From Anaerolineales bacterium (GTDB taxonomy: Bacteria > Chloroflexota > Anaerolineae > Anaerolineales > Villigracilaceae): a DNA stretch of 64,000 bases. This document shows, piece after piece, positions 34,671-41,671 of this stretch. The DNA lies in assembly GCA_016789305.1 (NCBI GenBank), contig JAEURJ010000007.1, forward strand, positions 62,001 through 126,000, written 5' to 3'. Below the pieces are notes generated by a model, which was not told the DNA's origin, did not search any database, and was given only the letters and a program-made list of their open reading frames with translations. Both the position numbers and the translations under genes were made by a program. How positions within the stretch are numbered: position 1 is the stretch's first letter; each line of letters begins with the position of its first letter.

Positions 34671-35248
34671 AAGACATTTTTAAGGGAGATCTTGTCCGTC
34701 TTTCTGCAATGGATTCTGAAGAGATCGGCAAGGCGCTTTCCGTGCAGGCCCGAGATTCAGAATTGATGCGGTTAATGGATACCGGTCCCATCCGCCTGCA
34801 TTCTGCAAAAGCAGCTGCAAAATTTTTTGAAAAAATAATGGAGGAGAATTCGCCCACGGACTATTTTTTCAGCATCCGTGCCTTGGACGATAACCGTCTG
34901 TTGGGCGATATCAACATCGATGTGATTAACAATTGGAGTTCGCGCGATGCGTACGTGGGGATTGGAATCTACAAGCGTGAGGATTGGGGCAGGGGCTATG
35001 GTACCGAAGCCATGCAATTAATTTTGCAATTTGGTTTCATCGAACTTAACCTGCGCCGTGTCACGCTTGCCGTCTTTGAATACAATCCGCGCGCCATTCG
35101 TTCCTATGAAAAATGTGGTTTTCATGTGGAAGGCCGAGTGCGTGGCAGATTGGTAAAGGATCATAAACGCTGGGACATGCTCGTGATGGGCATCCTGCGT
35201 GAAGAATGGATGAAGTTGCATCCACAAAAGGAAATGAGGATCAAATGA
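34667..35248 (+). CDS. GNAT N-acetyltransferase, third gene of the operon
   Basis: 193 residues from ATG 34667, which overlaps the previous stop and has CAGGAGGTGG upstream. It is the closest paralogue of the second gene: 'IGIYKREDWGRGYGTEAMQLILQFGF', 'AIRSYEKCGFHVEGRVRG', 'LVMGILREEW'. Retention of both copies with diverged mid-regions suggests different acceptors or dosage. Stop overlaps the fourth gene's start. Expected to be cytoplasmic and dimeric like other RimJ/RimL-type enzymes. Confidence 0.9.
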   Translation: MKDIFKGDLVRLSAMDSEEIGKALSVQARDSELMRLMDTGPIRLHSAKAAAKFFEKIMEENSPTDYFFSIRALDDNRLLGDINIDVINNWSSRDAYVGIGIYKREDWGRGYGTEAMQLILQFGFIELNLRRVTLAVFEYNPRAIRSYEKCGFHVEGRVRGRLVKDHKRWDMLVMGILREEWMKLHPQKEMRIK

Positions 35249-36225
35249 CAAAAAAAGAATCGGTTCTTGCGGAAGGACTTTTGTTGCGCCCGGTGCAATG
35301 GGCGGATCGTGACGCCGTGGCCAAGCTTATCTACGATGTTTGCGAAGCGGATGGAGATACAACCGTTGCAGTTACACCTGAAGAGTTGGAGCATGAATGG
35401 AAGAATGAGCGCTTCAAACTCGAAACAGACGCGTTCCTTGTCGAAACGAAGGATGGCCGCGTGGTGGGCTATGAAGAATTTTCAAATCGGCACGAGCATT
35501 ACGATTTGAATATCGATGGATATGTGCATCCGGAGTTTAAAAAGCTTGAAGTGGGCACCGCATTGCTGCGCAGGGCGGAAGTTCGTGCGCGCGAAGAGAT
35601 GGAACTCGCCGCGCCGGATCTGCGCGTGTTTGTACGCAGCACCATCGATAATCGCGACGAGATCAGCCATCAGCAACATACAAGCGAAGGGTATTCCCCC
35701 AAACGCTATCACTGGCGCATGGAAATAAAGTTGGATTCCCCGCCTGCTGCGGCAATTTGGCCCGAAGGCGTTGAACTTCGTCCCTTTGTAAAGGGGGAGC
35801 ATGATGTCGCTCTTTGGCAGGCGCAAAATGAGGCCTTTCGCGATCACTGGGGGAGTCACGATGTCTCCTTTGAAGAATGGGGGCATGGCAGATTTGATCG
35901 TGAAGATTTCGACCCAACTCTTTGGATGGTTGTTTGGGAGGGGAATGAAATTGCAGGGTTTTCGATCAACCGCTTTCGCATGGGAATCGGCTGGGTAGGG
36001 ACCTTGGGAGTCCGCCGGCCGTGGCGGAAGAAGGGCCTGGGGCTGGCTCTGCTTCAAGCCTCCTTTGGCGAATTTTACAAGCGTGGCATGAAAACCATCG
36101 GCCTTGGTGTGGATGCCTCCAATCCGACGGGAGCCACCCGTCTCTATCAACGGGCCGGCATGTACATCGCCAGCGAATTCCTCACCTTTGAGAAGGAACT
36201 CCGCCCGGGCAGGGAAATCGGGTAA
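35245..36225 (+). CDS. Two-domain GNAT acetyltransferase, fourth gene of the operon
   Basis: 326 residues from ATG 35245 (GAGGATCAA upstream, overlapping the previous stop). Two GNAT domains in tandem: N-terminal (about 10-165, 'NIDGYVHPEFKKLEVGTALLRRAEVRA') and C-terminal (about 175-320, 'WVGTLGVRRPWRKKGLGLALLQASF', 'DASNPTGATRLYQRAGM'). The C-terminal motif A (R-x-x-G-x-G/A) is intact, while the N-terminal one is weaker and may be structural. The layout resembles mycothiol synthase MshD and related double GNATs. In Chloroflexota the acceptor cannot be assumed to be a thiol. Confidence 0.88.
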   Translation: MTKKESVLAEGLLLRPVQWADRDAVAKLIYDVCEADGDTTVAVTPEELEHEWKNERFKLETDAFLVETKDGRVVGYEEFSNRHEHYDLNIDGYVHPEFKKLEVGTALLRRAEVRAREEMELAAPDLRVFVRSTIDNRDEISHQQHTSEGYSPKRYHWRMEIKLDSPPAAAIWPEGVELRPFVKGEHDVALWQAQNEAFRDHWGSHDVSFEEWGHGRFDREDFDPTLWMVVWEGNEIAGFSINRFRMGIGWVGTLGVRRPWRKKGLGLALLQASFGEFYKRGMKTIGLGVDASNPTGATRLYQRAGMYIASEFLTFEKELRPGREIG

Positions 36226-36314
36226 AAGGGCTCAAAATCAAAAGCCGATTCGCCGAGTGAGCAAATTCAGTGTAGAATCAAGCTAACTTTGCAACACCTA
36301 GAAAGGGTACCTCC

Positions 36315-36728
36315 ATGAACCTGCGATGTATCTACTGTCAGACCCCGTTTACCCTTAGCCGTGCCGAAATGGTTGCTGCGATCCAGCACATGACCGAAAA
36401 GAACATGAACCATTACGATGCGCATTGTCCACGCTGCCGTCGTGCGAACTCGATTTCCCGCCAACGAATGGAATTGTTCTTCCCGAACTGGCAGGAGGCC
36501 GCAAAACAAGCCGCCGCCGCGCCTCGTGCGGAGGCCGAGCCTGCCTCTGCTTCGATGAAAACGGTGCCACTCCCGAAGGGTGCCAAGGAGGCCGCGAAGA
36601 TCGCGCCTGCCAAGAAGCCTGCGCCGAAGAAAACCGCGGCAAAGTCTGCTGCCAAATCTGCACCCAAGAAGCCTTCTGCTGCTGGAAAGACCACTGCGAA
36701 AAAAGCACCAGCAAAAAAGAAGAAATAA
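36315..36728 (+). CDS. Zinc-ribbon protein with Lys/Ala-rich histone H1-like tail
   Basis: 137 residues. The N-terminal about 55 residues hold a zinc ribbon (CIYC at 5-8 and CPRC near 38-41) with 'MNHYDAHCPRCRRANSISRQRMELF'. From about 60 to the end the chain is almost only Ala, Lys, Pro and Thr ('KKPAPKKTAAKSAAKSAPKK'), like bacterial histone H1-type DNA-binding tails. A nucleic-acid-binding role is likely, but the target is unknown. Monocistronic or joined to the HAD gene 47 nt downstream. Confidence 0.8.
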   Translation: MNLRCIYCQTPFTLSRAEMVAAIQHMTEKNMNHYDAHCPRCRRANSISRQRMELFFPNWQEAAKQAAAAPRAEAEPASASMKTVPLPKGAKEAAKIAPAKKPAPKKTAAKSAAKSAPKKPSAAGKTTAKKAPAKKKK

Positions 36729-36775
36729 ACAACTCAAGCCGCCGTCATCGGCGGCTTTGTTATCTGTGAGGAAGA

Positions 36776-37375
36776 ATGAGCATTCGTGCAATTTTTTTTG
36801 ATTTTGGAGGCGTGATCCTGCGCACCGAATATCAGGCGCCGCGCCAGCAGTTGGCCGAGCGTTTTAACATGGAATATGAAGACATTGATAAAGCCGTTTT
36901 TGGTTCGCCATCTGCACAGCGTGCTTCGATCGGTGAAATTACCGAAGAGGCGCATTGGAAGGAAATTGGAAAGCGCTTTAAATTATCCGATGCCGACCTG
37001 AAGGCGTTTGAAGAATCTTTTTTTGCCGGCGATGTGATCGACCGTGACTTTGTTGAGTACATAGACTCGCTGCGGCCGAAATATCACGTGGGCCTGATCT
37101 CGAATGCCTGGAGCGGACTGCGTGAATACATCACCAGGGAAAAGATCGTCACTGCTTTTGACAGTATCACCATCTCTGCGGAGGTGGGGGTTGCCAAGCC
37201 GGAGGCAAAGATATTTCAAGTTGCGTTGGATCAGGCCGGGGTTAAAGCGGAAGAGGCGGTCTTTGTCGATGATTTTCAAGTCAACATTGATGCTTGTGAA
37301 TCGATCGGTATGAAGGGCGTCCTGTTCAAATCCCCGCAGGATGTTTTGAAGCAGTTGTATCAGGTTCTTAAATAG
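36776..37375 (+). CDS. HAD-superfamily hydrolase, subfamily IA
   Basis: 199 residues. Motif I 'IFFDFGGVI' (second Asp replaced by Gly, 'DFGG'), motif II 'GLISNAWSG' region, motif III Lys in 'VAKPEAKIF', motif IV 'VFVDDFQVNIDAC'. The D-F-G-G form of motif I is typical of the epoxide-hydrolase N-terminal-like/YihX-like group of HAD phosphatases, which keep the nucleophilic first Asp. Substrates of that group include sugar phosphates. GAGGAAG precedes the ATG. It lies just upstream of the MFS leader region. Confidence 0.9.
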   Translation: MSIRAIFFDFGGVILRTEYQAPRQQLAERFNMEYEDIDKAVFGSPSAQRASIGEITEEAHWKEIGKRFKLSDADLKAFEESFFAGDVIDRDFVEYIDSLRPKYHVGLISNAWSGLREYITREKIVTAFDSITISAEVGVAKPEAKIFQVALDQAGVKAEEAVFVDDFQVNIDACESIGMKGVLFKSPQDVLKQLYQVLK

Positions 37376-37399
37376 GTTGTGCACAAACTGGAGACTACA

Positions 37400-37465
37400 A
37401 TGAAAATCATGATCTTTTCCGTTCAATCTTCCGGCATAAGGAGCATGCTCCCGCCTGAAAAATAA
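37400..37465 (+). CDS. Small upstream ORF (possible leader peptide) before the MFS gene
   Basis: 21 codons from ATG 37400 with CTGGAGA 6-7 nt upstream. Peptide begins 'MKIMIFSVQSSG'. It is followed by an ATTCTCC...GGAGAAAT inverted repeat (37468-37493) and then a second tiny ORF. No intrinsic terminator is seen, so any control would act on translation of the MFS gene. Evidence is the good Shine-Dalgarno spacing and placement only. Confidence 0.4.
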   Translation: MKIMIFSVQSSGIRSMLPPEK

Positions 37466-37491
37466 ATTCTCCGCTTGCCAAGGGTGGAGAA

Positions 37492-37506
37492 ATGACAATT
37501 GAATAA
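37492..37506 (+). CDS. Four-codon ORF ending at the MFS ribosome-binding site
   Basis: ATG ACA ATT GAA TAA, with GGTGGAG just upstream. Its stop overlaps the start of TAAGGA, the Shine-Dalgarno sequence of the MFS gene at 37516, so a ribosome ending here would be placed to re-initiate on the transporter. Confidence 0.35.
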   Translation: MTIE

Positions 37507-37515
37507 GGAAATCAC

Positions 37516-38754
37516 ATGTTTCGAAATTTAAAGGTAGACGCAACCAAAGTCTATTTGTTTATTGAGTTCACGGCATCGGCATTCTTTTCGATGATGTTCG
37601 TGACCATGTCTCTGTACGAAGCCACTGTGGCCGGCCTGCTACCGTATCAGTTGGTGCTGGTGGGGACCACGCTGGAGATCTCGGCATTCGTGTTCGAAAT
37701 TCCCACCGGCATTGTCGCGGATGTGGTTTCGCGGCGGCTGTCCATCATCATCGGATATGTGTTGATGGGTGTTGGTTTTCTCATCGAAGGTCTCTTCCCG
37801 TTCTTCCTGCCGATCCTGCTCGCGCAGGTGGTGTGGGGATTAGGCTACACGTTCACGAGCGGCGCCACGCAGGCGTGGATCTCGGATGAAGTGGGCGAAG
37901 AAAAAGCGAATCAATTGTTCATGCGTGCCACGCAAGTGGGGCTTGTCGCTTCGCTGCTCGGTATGGGACTCGCTATGTGGATTGGCGCAAACAATGTAGC
38001 GTTGCCGATCATCCTCGGTGCATTCGGTGTGATCGCGATCGGTGTTGTGTTGATCTTCATCATGCCGGAGACGGGCTTCCACCCAACGCCGAAGGAAGAC
38101 CGCAATAACTGGCAGCACATGTGGCACACGTTCAATCAAGGTTTGAATGCGGTCAAGGCACGTCCGCGCTTGATCTCGATCCTGGGTGTGGGCTTGTTCT
38201 ATGGATTGTACAGCGAAGGCTTTGACCGTTTGTGGGTAAAGCATTTGTTGGATACGTTTGAAATTCCCGTCATCTTTGGGAATAATCAGATCGCGTTCTT
38301 TGCCGCCCTGCGCATCGTCGGGTCGATCCTGACCATCTTTGCCGTTCGCTTCGTGGAGAAACGGGTCGACTCCGGCAATGCCCACTCGATTGGACGTGCG
38401 ATGCTGATCGTGACAGGTGGGATTGCCGTAGCGATGATCGGCTTTGCGATTTCGCCGCTGCTGCCTTTGGCACTGGGATTGTATCTCGTGATCGATGTGT
38501 TGCGCGATGTACATGGACCGCTCAACAGCGCCTGGGTGAATCAAAAGCTTGATTCCAATGTACGTGCCACAGTGCATTCGATGACCGGTCAGGTGGATGC
38601 ATTCGGTCAGATCGCCGGCGGACCGAGCATGGCCTTGGTGGCCCGCTTTTCGTCAGTGGTCGCTGCCATCGCGGCGTCTGGATTTTTGCTTTTGCCCGCG
38701 ATGTTTTTGGTGGGCAGGGCGAATAAGATTCCGATGGAAGAGAATGGTGAGTAG
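37516..38754 (+). CDS. MFS transporter
   Basis: 412 residues with 12 predicted membrane helices in two six-helix halves separated by a loop around residue 200. 'GIVADVVSRRLSIIIG' is the MFS signature between helices 2 and 3 (G-x-x-x-D-x-x-x-R-R). It resembles the drug/macrolide-type H+ antiporters and the tetracycline-efflux branch only in general pattern; the substrate is not clear. The gene is preceded by two small ORFs and a hairpin that could regulate its translation, and followed by an intrinsic terminator. Confidence 0.9.
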   Translation: MFRNLKVDATKVYLFIEFTASAFFSMMFVTMSLYEATVAGLLPYQLVLVGTTLEISAFVFEIPTGIVADVVSRRLSIIIGYVLMGVGFLIEGLFPFFLPILLAQVVWGLGYTFTSGATQAWISDEVGEEKANQLFMRATQVGLVASLLGMGLAMWIGANNVALPIILGAFGVIAIGVVLIFIMPETGFHPTPKEDRNNWQHMWHTFNQGLNAVKARPRLISILGVGLFYGLYSEGFDRLWVKHLLDTFEIPVIFGNNQIAFFAALRIVGSILTIFAVRFVEKRVDSGNAHSIGRAMLIVTGGIAVAMIGFAISPLLPLALGLYLVIDVLRDVHGPLNSAWVNQKLDSNVRATVHSMTGQVDAFGQIAGGPSMALVARFSSVVAAIAASGFLLLPAMFLVGRANKIPMEENGE

Positions 38755-38762
38755 AAAGTAGT

Positions 38763-38801
38763 AAAAAGGTCTCCAAGTTGAAAAGCTTGGGGACCTTTTT
38801 G
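38763..38801 (+). terminator. Intrinsic terminator of the MFS gene
   Basis: GGTCTCCAAG/CTTGGGGACC stem flanked by A-run and TTTTTG. Confidence 0.85.
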
Positions 38802-38841
38802 TTGGTCTGCGTGTCGGAAGTGGAGACTTGAGCTTTTAAAT

Positions 38842-39069
38842 TTATATTTTTTCAACAGCTAGCAATATTTCTTTTTCATCCCAAAGTTCTCTCGCACATC
38901 TTACGATCGCGCCTGGGGCAAATTCCCAAATCTCGTCATCTGGGTCGTAGTTTTTGGTAGGTAAAATGCGAACAACATTTTCTTTAACTATCTCGCCATA
39001 AGTTGGTCTTACAACGTACGTGCCTTCATCAAGCAGGCGAACATAAATAATTGTTTTATTCATCCCCAC
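38842..39069 (-). CDS. Small conserved hypothetical protein (75 aa)
   Basis: 75 residues from GTG 39069 (AGGAG upstream), or 73 from ATG 39063. 'TIIYVRLLDEGTYVVRPTYGEIV' and 'DDEIWEFAPGAIVRCARE' match a widespread small beta-rich family without known function, in which 'VRLLDEG-x-VxRP' and 'WEFxPGxxVRC' are conserved. It overlaps the 3' end of the FmdB-type gene by 14 nt, so the two are co-translated. Confidence 0.75.
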   Translation of the reverse strand: MGMNKTIIYVRLLDEGTYVVRPTYGEIVKENVVRILPTKNYDPDDEIWEFAPGAIVRCARELWDEKEILLAVEKI

Positions 39070-39439
39070 CCATATCTCCTGACCCCAAATCCGGCAGCGC
39101 GGACTCGATTTCTTCGGGGCTTTGACCGGCTTCCAGTCTGTCCACGACGTCGTCGAATTCGGGGGGTAGATCCTCGCCCATTTCTTTGCCCATTTTGCGC
39201 ATCATTTGTCCCAACGCCTGTGGATCGTTTTCGAGGCCTTCGAGATCACCGATTCCGTCGGTCATTGATTCCATGCGGCTGGTTTCGGATTTCGCGATGC
39301 GCACCTTCGTCATGCGGCGGCGCACGTCCGAGCTGTTGCAGTGGGTGCATTGAACGAGGACTTTGCCGTATTCGCTGAAAGTCTGGAAGATGTCAAAGCG
39401 CTGGTTGCAGGTGTTGCAGATAAAGTCATAAGTGGGCAT
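39056..39439 (-). CDS. FmdB-family zinc-ribbon protein
   Basis: 127 residues. The N-terminal 'PTYDFICNTCNQRFDIFQ' with CxxC and 'VQCTHCNSSDVRRRM' with a second CxxC is the FmdB putative regulatory zinc ribbon. The C-terminal half is acidic and Met/Gly-rich ('DDVVDRLEAGQSPEEIESALPDL'), seen in several Chloroflexota homologues. The function is unproven; FmdB was named after a formamidase regulator. TAAAAT lies exactly 6 nt before the ATG, so it is probably leaderless. Confidence 0.9.
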   Translation of the reverse strand: MPTYDFICNTCNQRFDIFQTFSEYGKVLVQCTHCNSSDVRRRMTKVRIAKSETSRMESMTDGIGDLEGLENDPQALGQMMRKMGKEMGEDLPPEFDDVVDRLEAGQSPEEIESALPDLGSGDMGGDE

Positions 39440-39445
39440 ATTTCC

Positions 39446-39451
39446 ATTTTA
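39446..39451 (-). promoter_or_regulatory. -10 box for leaderless FmdB-type gene
   Basis: TAAAAT, 6 nt (GGAAAT), then ATG 39439. Confidence 0.6.
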
Positions 39452-39468
39452 ACCGAATCAGGCGACGG

Positions 39469-39529
39469 GTAGGGGCGACCCGTTTGGGTTTATCAAGCGT
39501 CCTGCTTTCGCTGGGTGGGTCGCCCCTAC
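39469..39529. repeat. 61-bp intergenic element, copy B
   Basis: Begins GTAGGGGCGACCCGT and ends GGGTGGGTCGCCCCTAC; the middle differs from copies A and C. It lies between the divergent FmdB-type and gmk genes, 22 nt from the gmk -10. Confidence 0.85.
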
Positions 39530-39550
39530 AGCCATGATGAATCTCTTTGG

Positions 39551-39556
39551 TACAAT
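39551..39556 (+). promoter_or_regulatory. -10 box for leaderless gmk
   Basis: TACAAT, 6 nt (CGATGA), then ATG 39563. Confidence 0.6.
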
Positions 39557-39562
39557 CGATGA

Positions 39563-40180
39563 ATGACCAACGAATTCCAGGTACATCAACCTTCCCCGAT
39601 TCTCATTGTTGTCTCCGGCCCATCTGGCGTGGGCAAGGACACCGTCGTGCAGCGCATGAAGGAGCGCGGGCTTCCGTTCCATTTCGTGGTCACTGCCACC
39701 ACGCGCGAGAAGCGGCCCAACGAAACCAATGGCAAGGATTACTGGTTTGTTTCGAAGGATGAGTTTGCGCGCATGATCGAAGAGAATGAGTTGATCGAAT
39801 ATGCAGTGGTCTACGGCGATTACAAAGGCATTCCCAAATCGGAAGTGCGCGATGCGCTTGCGAGCGGCAAGGATGTGGTCATGCGTATCGATGTGCAGGG
39901 CGCGGAGACCGTACGCAAGCTCGTGCCTGAAGCCTTGCTCATTTTCATCACCTGCGATAGCGAAGAGGAATTGGAACGACGCTTGCGCGAACGCAAAACC
40001 GAATCATCCGACTCTCTCTCCCTGCGAATTGCCACTGCGCGAAAAGAATTGCAGCGCATCGGCGCGTTCGATTATGTCATCGTCAATCGCGATTTTCATT
40101 TGGACGACACGGTCAACAAGGTCCGCTCGATCATTGAAGCGGAACATTTGCGCGTGCAGCATCGCAAGGTGAATTTATGA
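39563..40180 (+). CDS. gmk: Guanylate kinase
   Basis: 205 residues. P-loop 'VSGPSGVGKDTVV', the GMP-binding 'VTATTREKRPNETNGKDYWFVSKDEF' with conserved R and Y, 'YAVVYGDYKGIPKSEV' and 'VVMRIDVQGAETV'. It phosphorylates GMP to GDP with ATP. Full length. The family usually has 'SHTTR'; here 'ATTREKR' keeps the key Thr-Arg. Start set by the leaderless -10 spacing. Its stop overlaps the rhomboid start (ATGA). Confidence 0.96.
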   Translation: MTNEFQVHQPSPILIVVSGPSGVGKDTVVQRMKERGLPFHFVVTATTREKRPNETNGKDYWFVSKDEFARMIEENELIEYAVVYGDYKGIPKSEVRDALASGKDVVMRIDVQGAETVRKLVPEALLIFITCDSEEELERRLRERKTESSDSLSLRIATARKELQRIGAFDYVIVNRDFHLDDTVNKVRSIIEAEHLRVQHRKVNL

Positions 40181-40992
40181 ATCAGTCCTTTCCCGAACGG
40201 GAATCTTCCACGCCTCTTTCACAGCCGGAGCTTGTATCATCCTCGGAGAGGGTCCCTGCTCCCCAGCAAGTTCGCATCCAGATGCCATTTTTGGTGCCCA
40301 AGGTCACATACGCGATCATCGGGTTTACTGTGTTCGTTTATATTTTGCAGGTCTTAAGTGTGGGTCTGTTCGGTTATGCTGCAGGACGAGCCGATTGGCT
40401 TGAATATTTTGGCGCGCGCATCAATGAACTGATCCGTGCCGGGCAGTTGTGGCGTTTTATCACCCCGGCTTTTTTACATGCCTCCCCTACACATATTTTC
40501 TTCAATATGTATGCATTGTTTTCCATCGGTTCACTCCTGGAAAAGCATTACGGACATGCGCGCTTTGCTCTGTTGTATTTTCTGGGCGCGTTTTCCGGCA
40601 ACGTGTTTTCCTTTTTATTCGGCAGTGACAGCGGATTTTCCGTGGGCGCATCCACGGCAGTGTTTGGTTTGATCACAGCCGAGATCGTCTTCTTTTATCA
40701 AAATCGAAAATTATTTGGCAGCTATGCCCGGCAGGCCATCACGAATACCGGCGTGGTCATCGCGTTGAACTTATTTCTCAGCCTCACACCCGGTATCGAT
40801 GGCTGGGGTCATATAGGCGGGTTGTTGGGCGGCGGTATGTTTGCCTGGTTTGCCAGCCCGCTCTGGAAAGTGGTTGGACTCCCTCCTGAAGTGAAGCTTG
40901 AAGACGAGCGGGATATCCGCGATTGGGGTGTGGGGACCGCAGTCGTTTTGCTGGTATTTGGAGCGCTTGCCATGTGGGGAATGTTTAAATAG
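40177..40992 (+). CDS. Rhomboid family intramembrane serine protease
   Basis: 271 residues with six or seven membrane helices. Catalytic Ser in 'VGASTAVFGLI' (GxSxxxF) and His in 'GWGHIGGLLGG', plus the structural 'HASPTHIFFNMYALFSIGSLLE' (H-x-x-x-H-x-x-x-N) helix. A soluble N-terminal 35 residues precede the first helix. All catalytic residues are present, so the protease should be active on membrane-protein substrates that remain unknown. Translationally coupled to gmk. Confidence 0.93.
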   Translation: MNQSFPERESSTPLSQPELVSSSERVPAPQQVRIQMPFLVPKVTYAIIGFTVFVYILQVLSVGLFGYAAGRADWLEYFGARINELIRAGQLWRFITPAFLHASPTHIFFNMYALFSIGSLLEKHYGHARFALLYFLGAFSGNVFSFLFGSDSGFSVGASTAVFGLITAEIVFFYQNRKLFGSYARQAITNTGVVIALNLFLSLTPGIDGWGHIGGLLGGGMFAWFASPLWKVVGLPPEVKLEDERDIRDWGVGTAVVLLVFGALAMWGMFK

Positions 40993-41036
40993 ATTTTCCT
41001 TTTTGCAAACCAGCTTGAAAAAACTTTTAAAAATTC

Positions 41037-41066
41037 TTGACAATTTTTGTTGCCAAGGTGTATAAC
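41037..41066 (+). promoter_or_regulatory. Promoter of the mgtE leader
   Basis: TTGACA (41037-41042), 18-nt spacer, TATAAC (41061-41066). Predicted transcription start about 41073, giving a 5' leader of nearly 600 nt. Confidence 0.8.
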
Positions 41067-41085
41067 CACCGTGCAATCTGAATAG

Positions 41086-41250
41086 TCCTCGTTAGGCCAG
41101 GCGGCTGCAAGGTACACAGGCCATTGTCCTGAAACGTCGAAAGACGCCAAAGGGTATAACAGGTGAGGTCGGCTTAAGGCCTCACTCAAAATGGCTGGAA
41201 TTGGATCATCCATTCCTACGACGCGCAGTGTTGAAGCTCAACAGGGAGGC
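41086..41250 (+). promoter_or_regulatory. M-box (ykoK leader) Mg2+ riboswitch
   Basis: Conserved M-box blocks appear in order: CGTTAGG, CGTCGAAAGACGCC followed by AAAGGGTATAACAG, a variable hairpin GTGAGG/CCTCAC, ATGGCTGGAAT, and CTACGACGCGCAGTGTTGAAGCTC. This matches the Bacillus mgtE/ykoK leader aptamer, which binds Mg2+. It lies upstream of mgtE, the classical target. Confidence 0.93.
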
Positions 41251-41274
41251 GAATCATTTTCATGTATGTATTCT

Positions 41275-41308
41275 GCCTCCCGCCATGTGAACGGGAGGCT
41301 TTCCTTTT
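41275..41308 (+). terminator. M-box expression-platform terminator
   Basis: GCCTCCCG/CGGGAGGC plus TTTCCTTTT. The 5' arm GCCTCCC (41275-41281) can pair instead with GGGAGGC at 41244-41250, giving a mutually exclusive antiterminator. Standard M-box OFF-switch layout. Confidence 0.88.
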
Positions 41309-41340
41309 GCCATTCTGTGAAGCTGATGCTAAATTAAACA

Positions 41341-41432
41341 CAGGGATGTAAGGAGTGATTTTCGTGGACCCGGATAGTAGAAAGCGCAATACCCACGAGC
41401 GGAATGTTCTTTCGCATCATTCGTCATCCCTG
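41341..41432 (+). ncRNA. Unidentified three-way-junction RNA element upstream of mgtE
   Basis: Predicted by eye: outer helix CAGGGATG/CATCCCTG (41341-41348 with 41425-41432) continued by GAGTGAT/ATCATTC (41353-41359 with 41416-41422), enclosing two arms, TCGTGG/CCACGA (41362-41367 with 41393-41398) with a large purine-rich loop, and GCGGAA/TTTCGC (41399-41404 with 41410-41415). I cannot match it to a known riboswitch class. It lies after the M-box terminator and before a second terminator, so it could be a second aptamer. Confidence 0.5.
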
Positions 41433-41511
41433 CATGGTTTAAGTTATTTTCTTATGCCTTGAAGCGGGGGAATGCAGGCTATGCCTTGCAAACCCGTGGA
41501 CGTGTTTTGTG

Positions 41512-41546
41512 AATCGCCTTTCGCTCAAACGAAGGCGATTTTTTTG
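41512..41546 (+). terminator. Second intrinsic terminator in the mgtE leader
   Basis: AATCGCCTT/AAGGCGATT stem with an 11-nt loop followed by TTTTTTG, 80 nt after the unidentified RNA element and 125 nt before mgtE. Transcription must pass both this and the M-box terminator to reach the gene. Confidence 0.85.
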
Positions 41547-41671
41547 TTGCCTTCTTCCGTGCGGGTTCAAGCGCAGGAACAAAATCATCAAGTTGTAATT
41601 ATGATGGAGTTGTTCAAATGCTTGATCCTGCCGAAGAAAGTAAAAAATAAAAGGCAGAAAGGAAATTCAAT

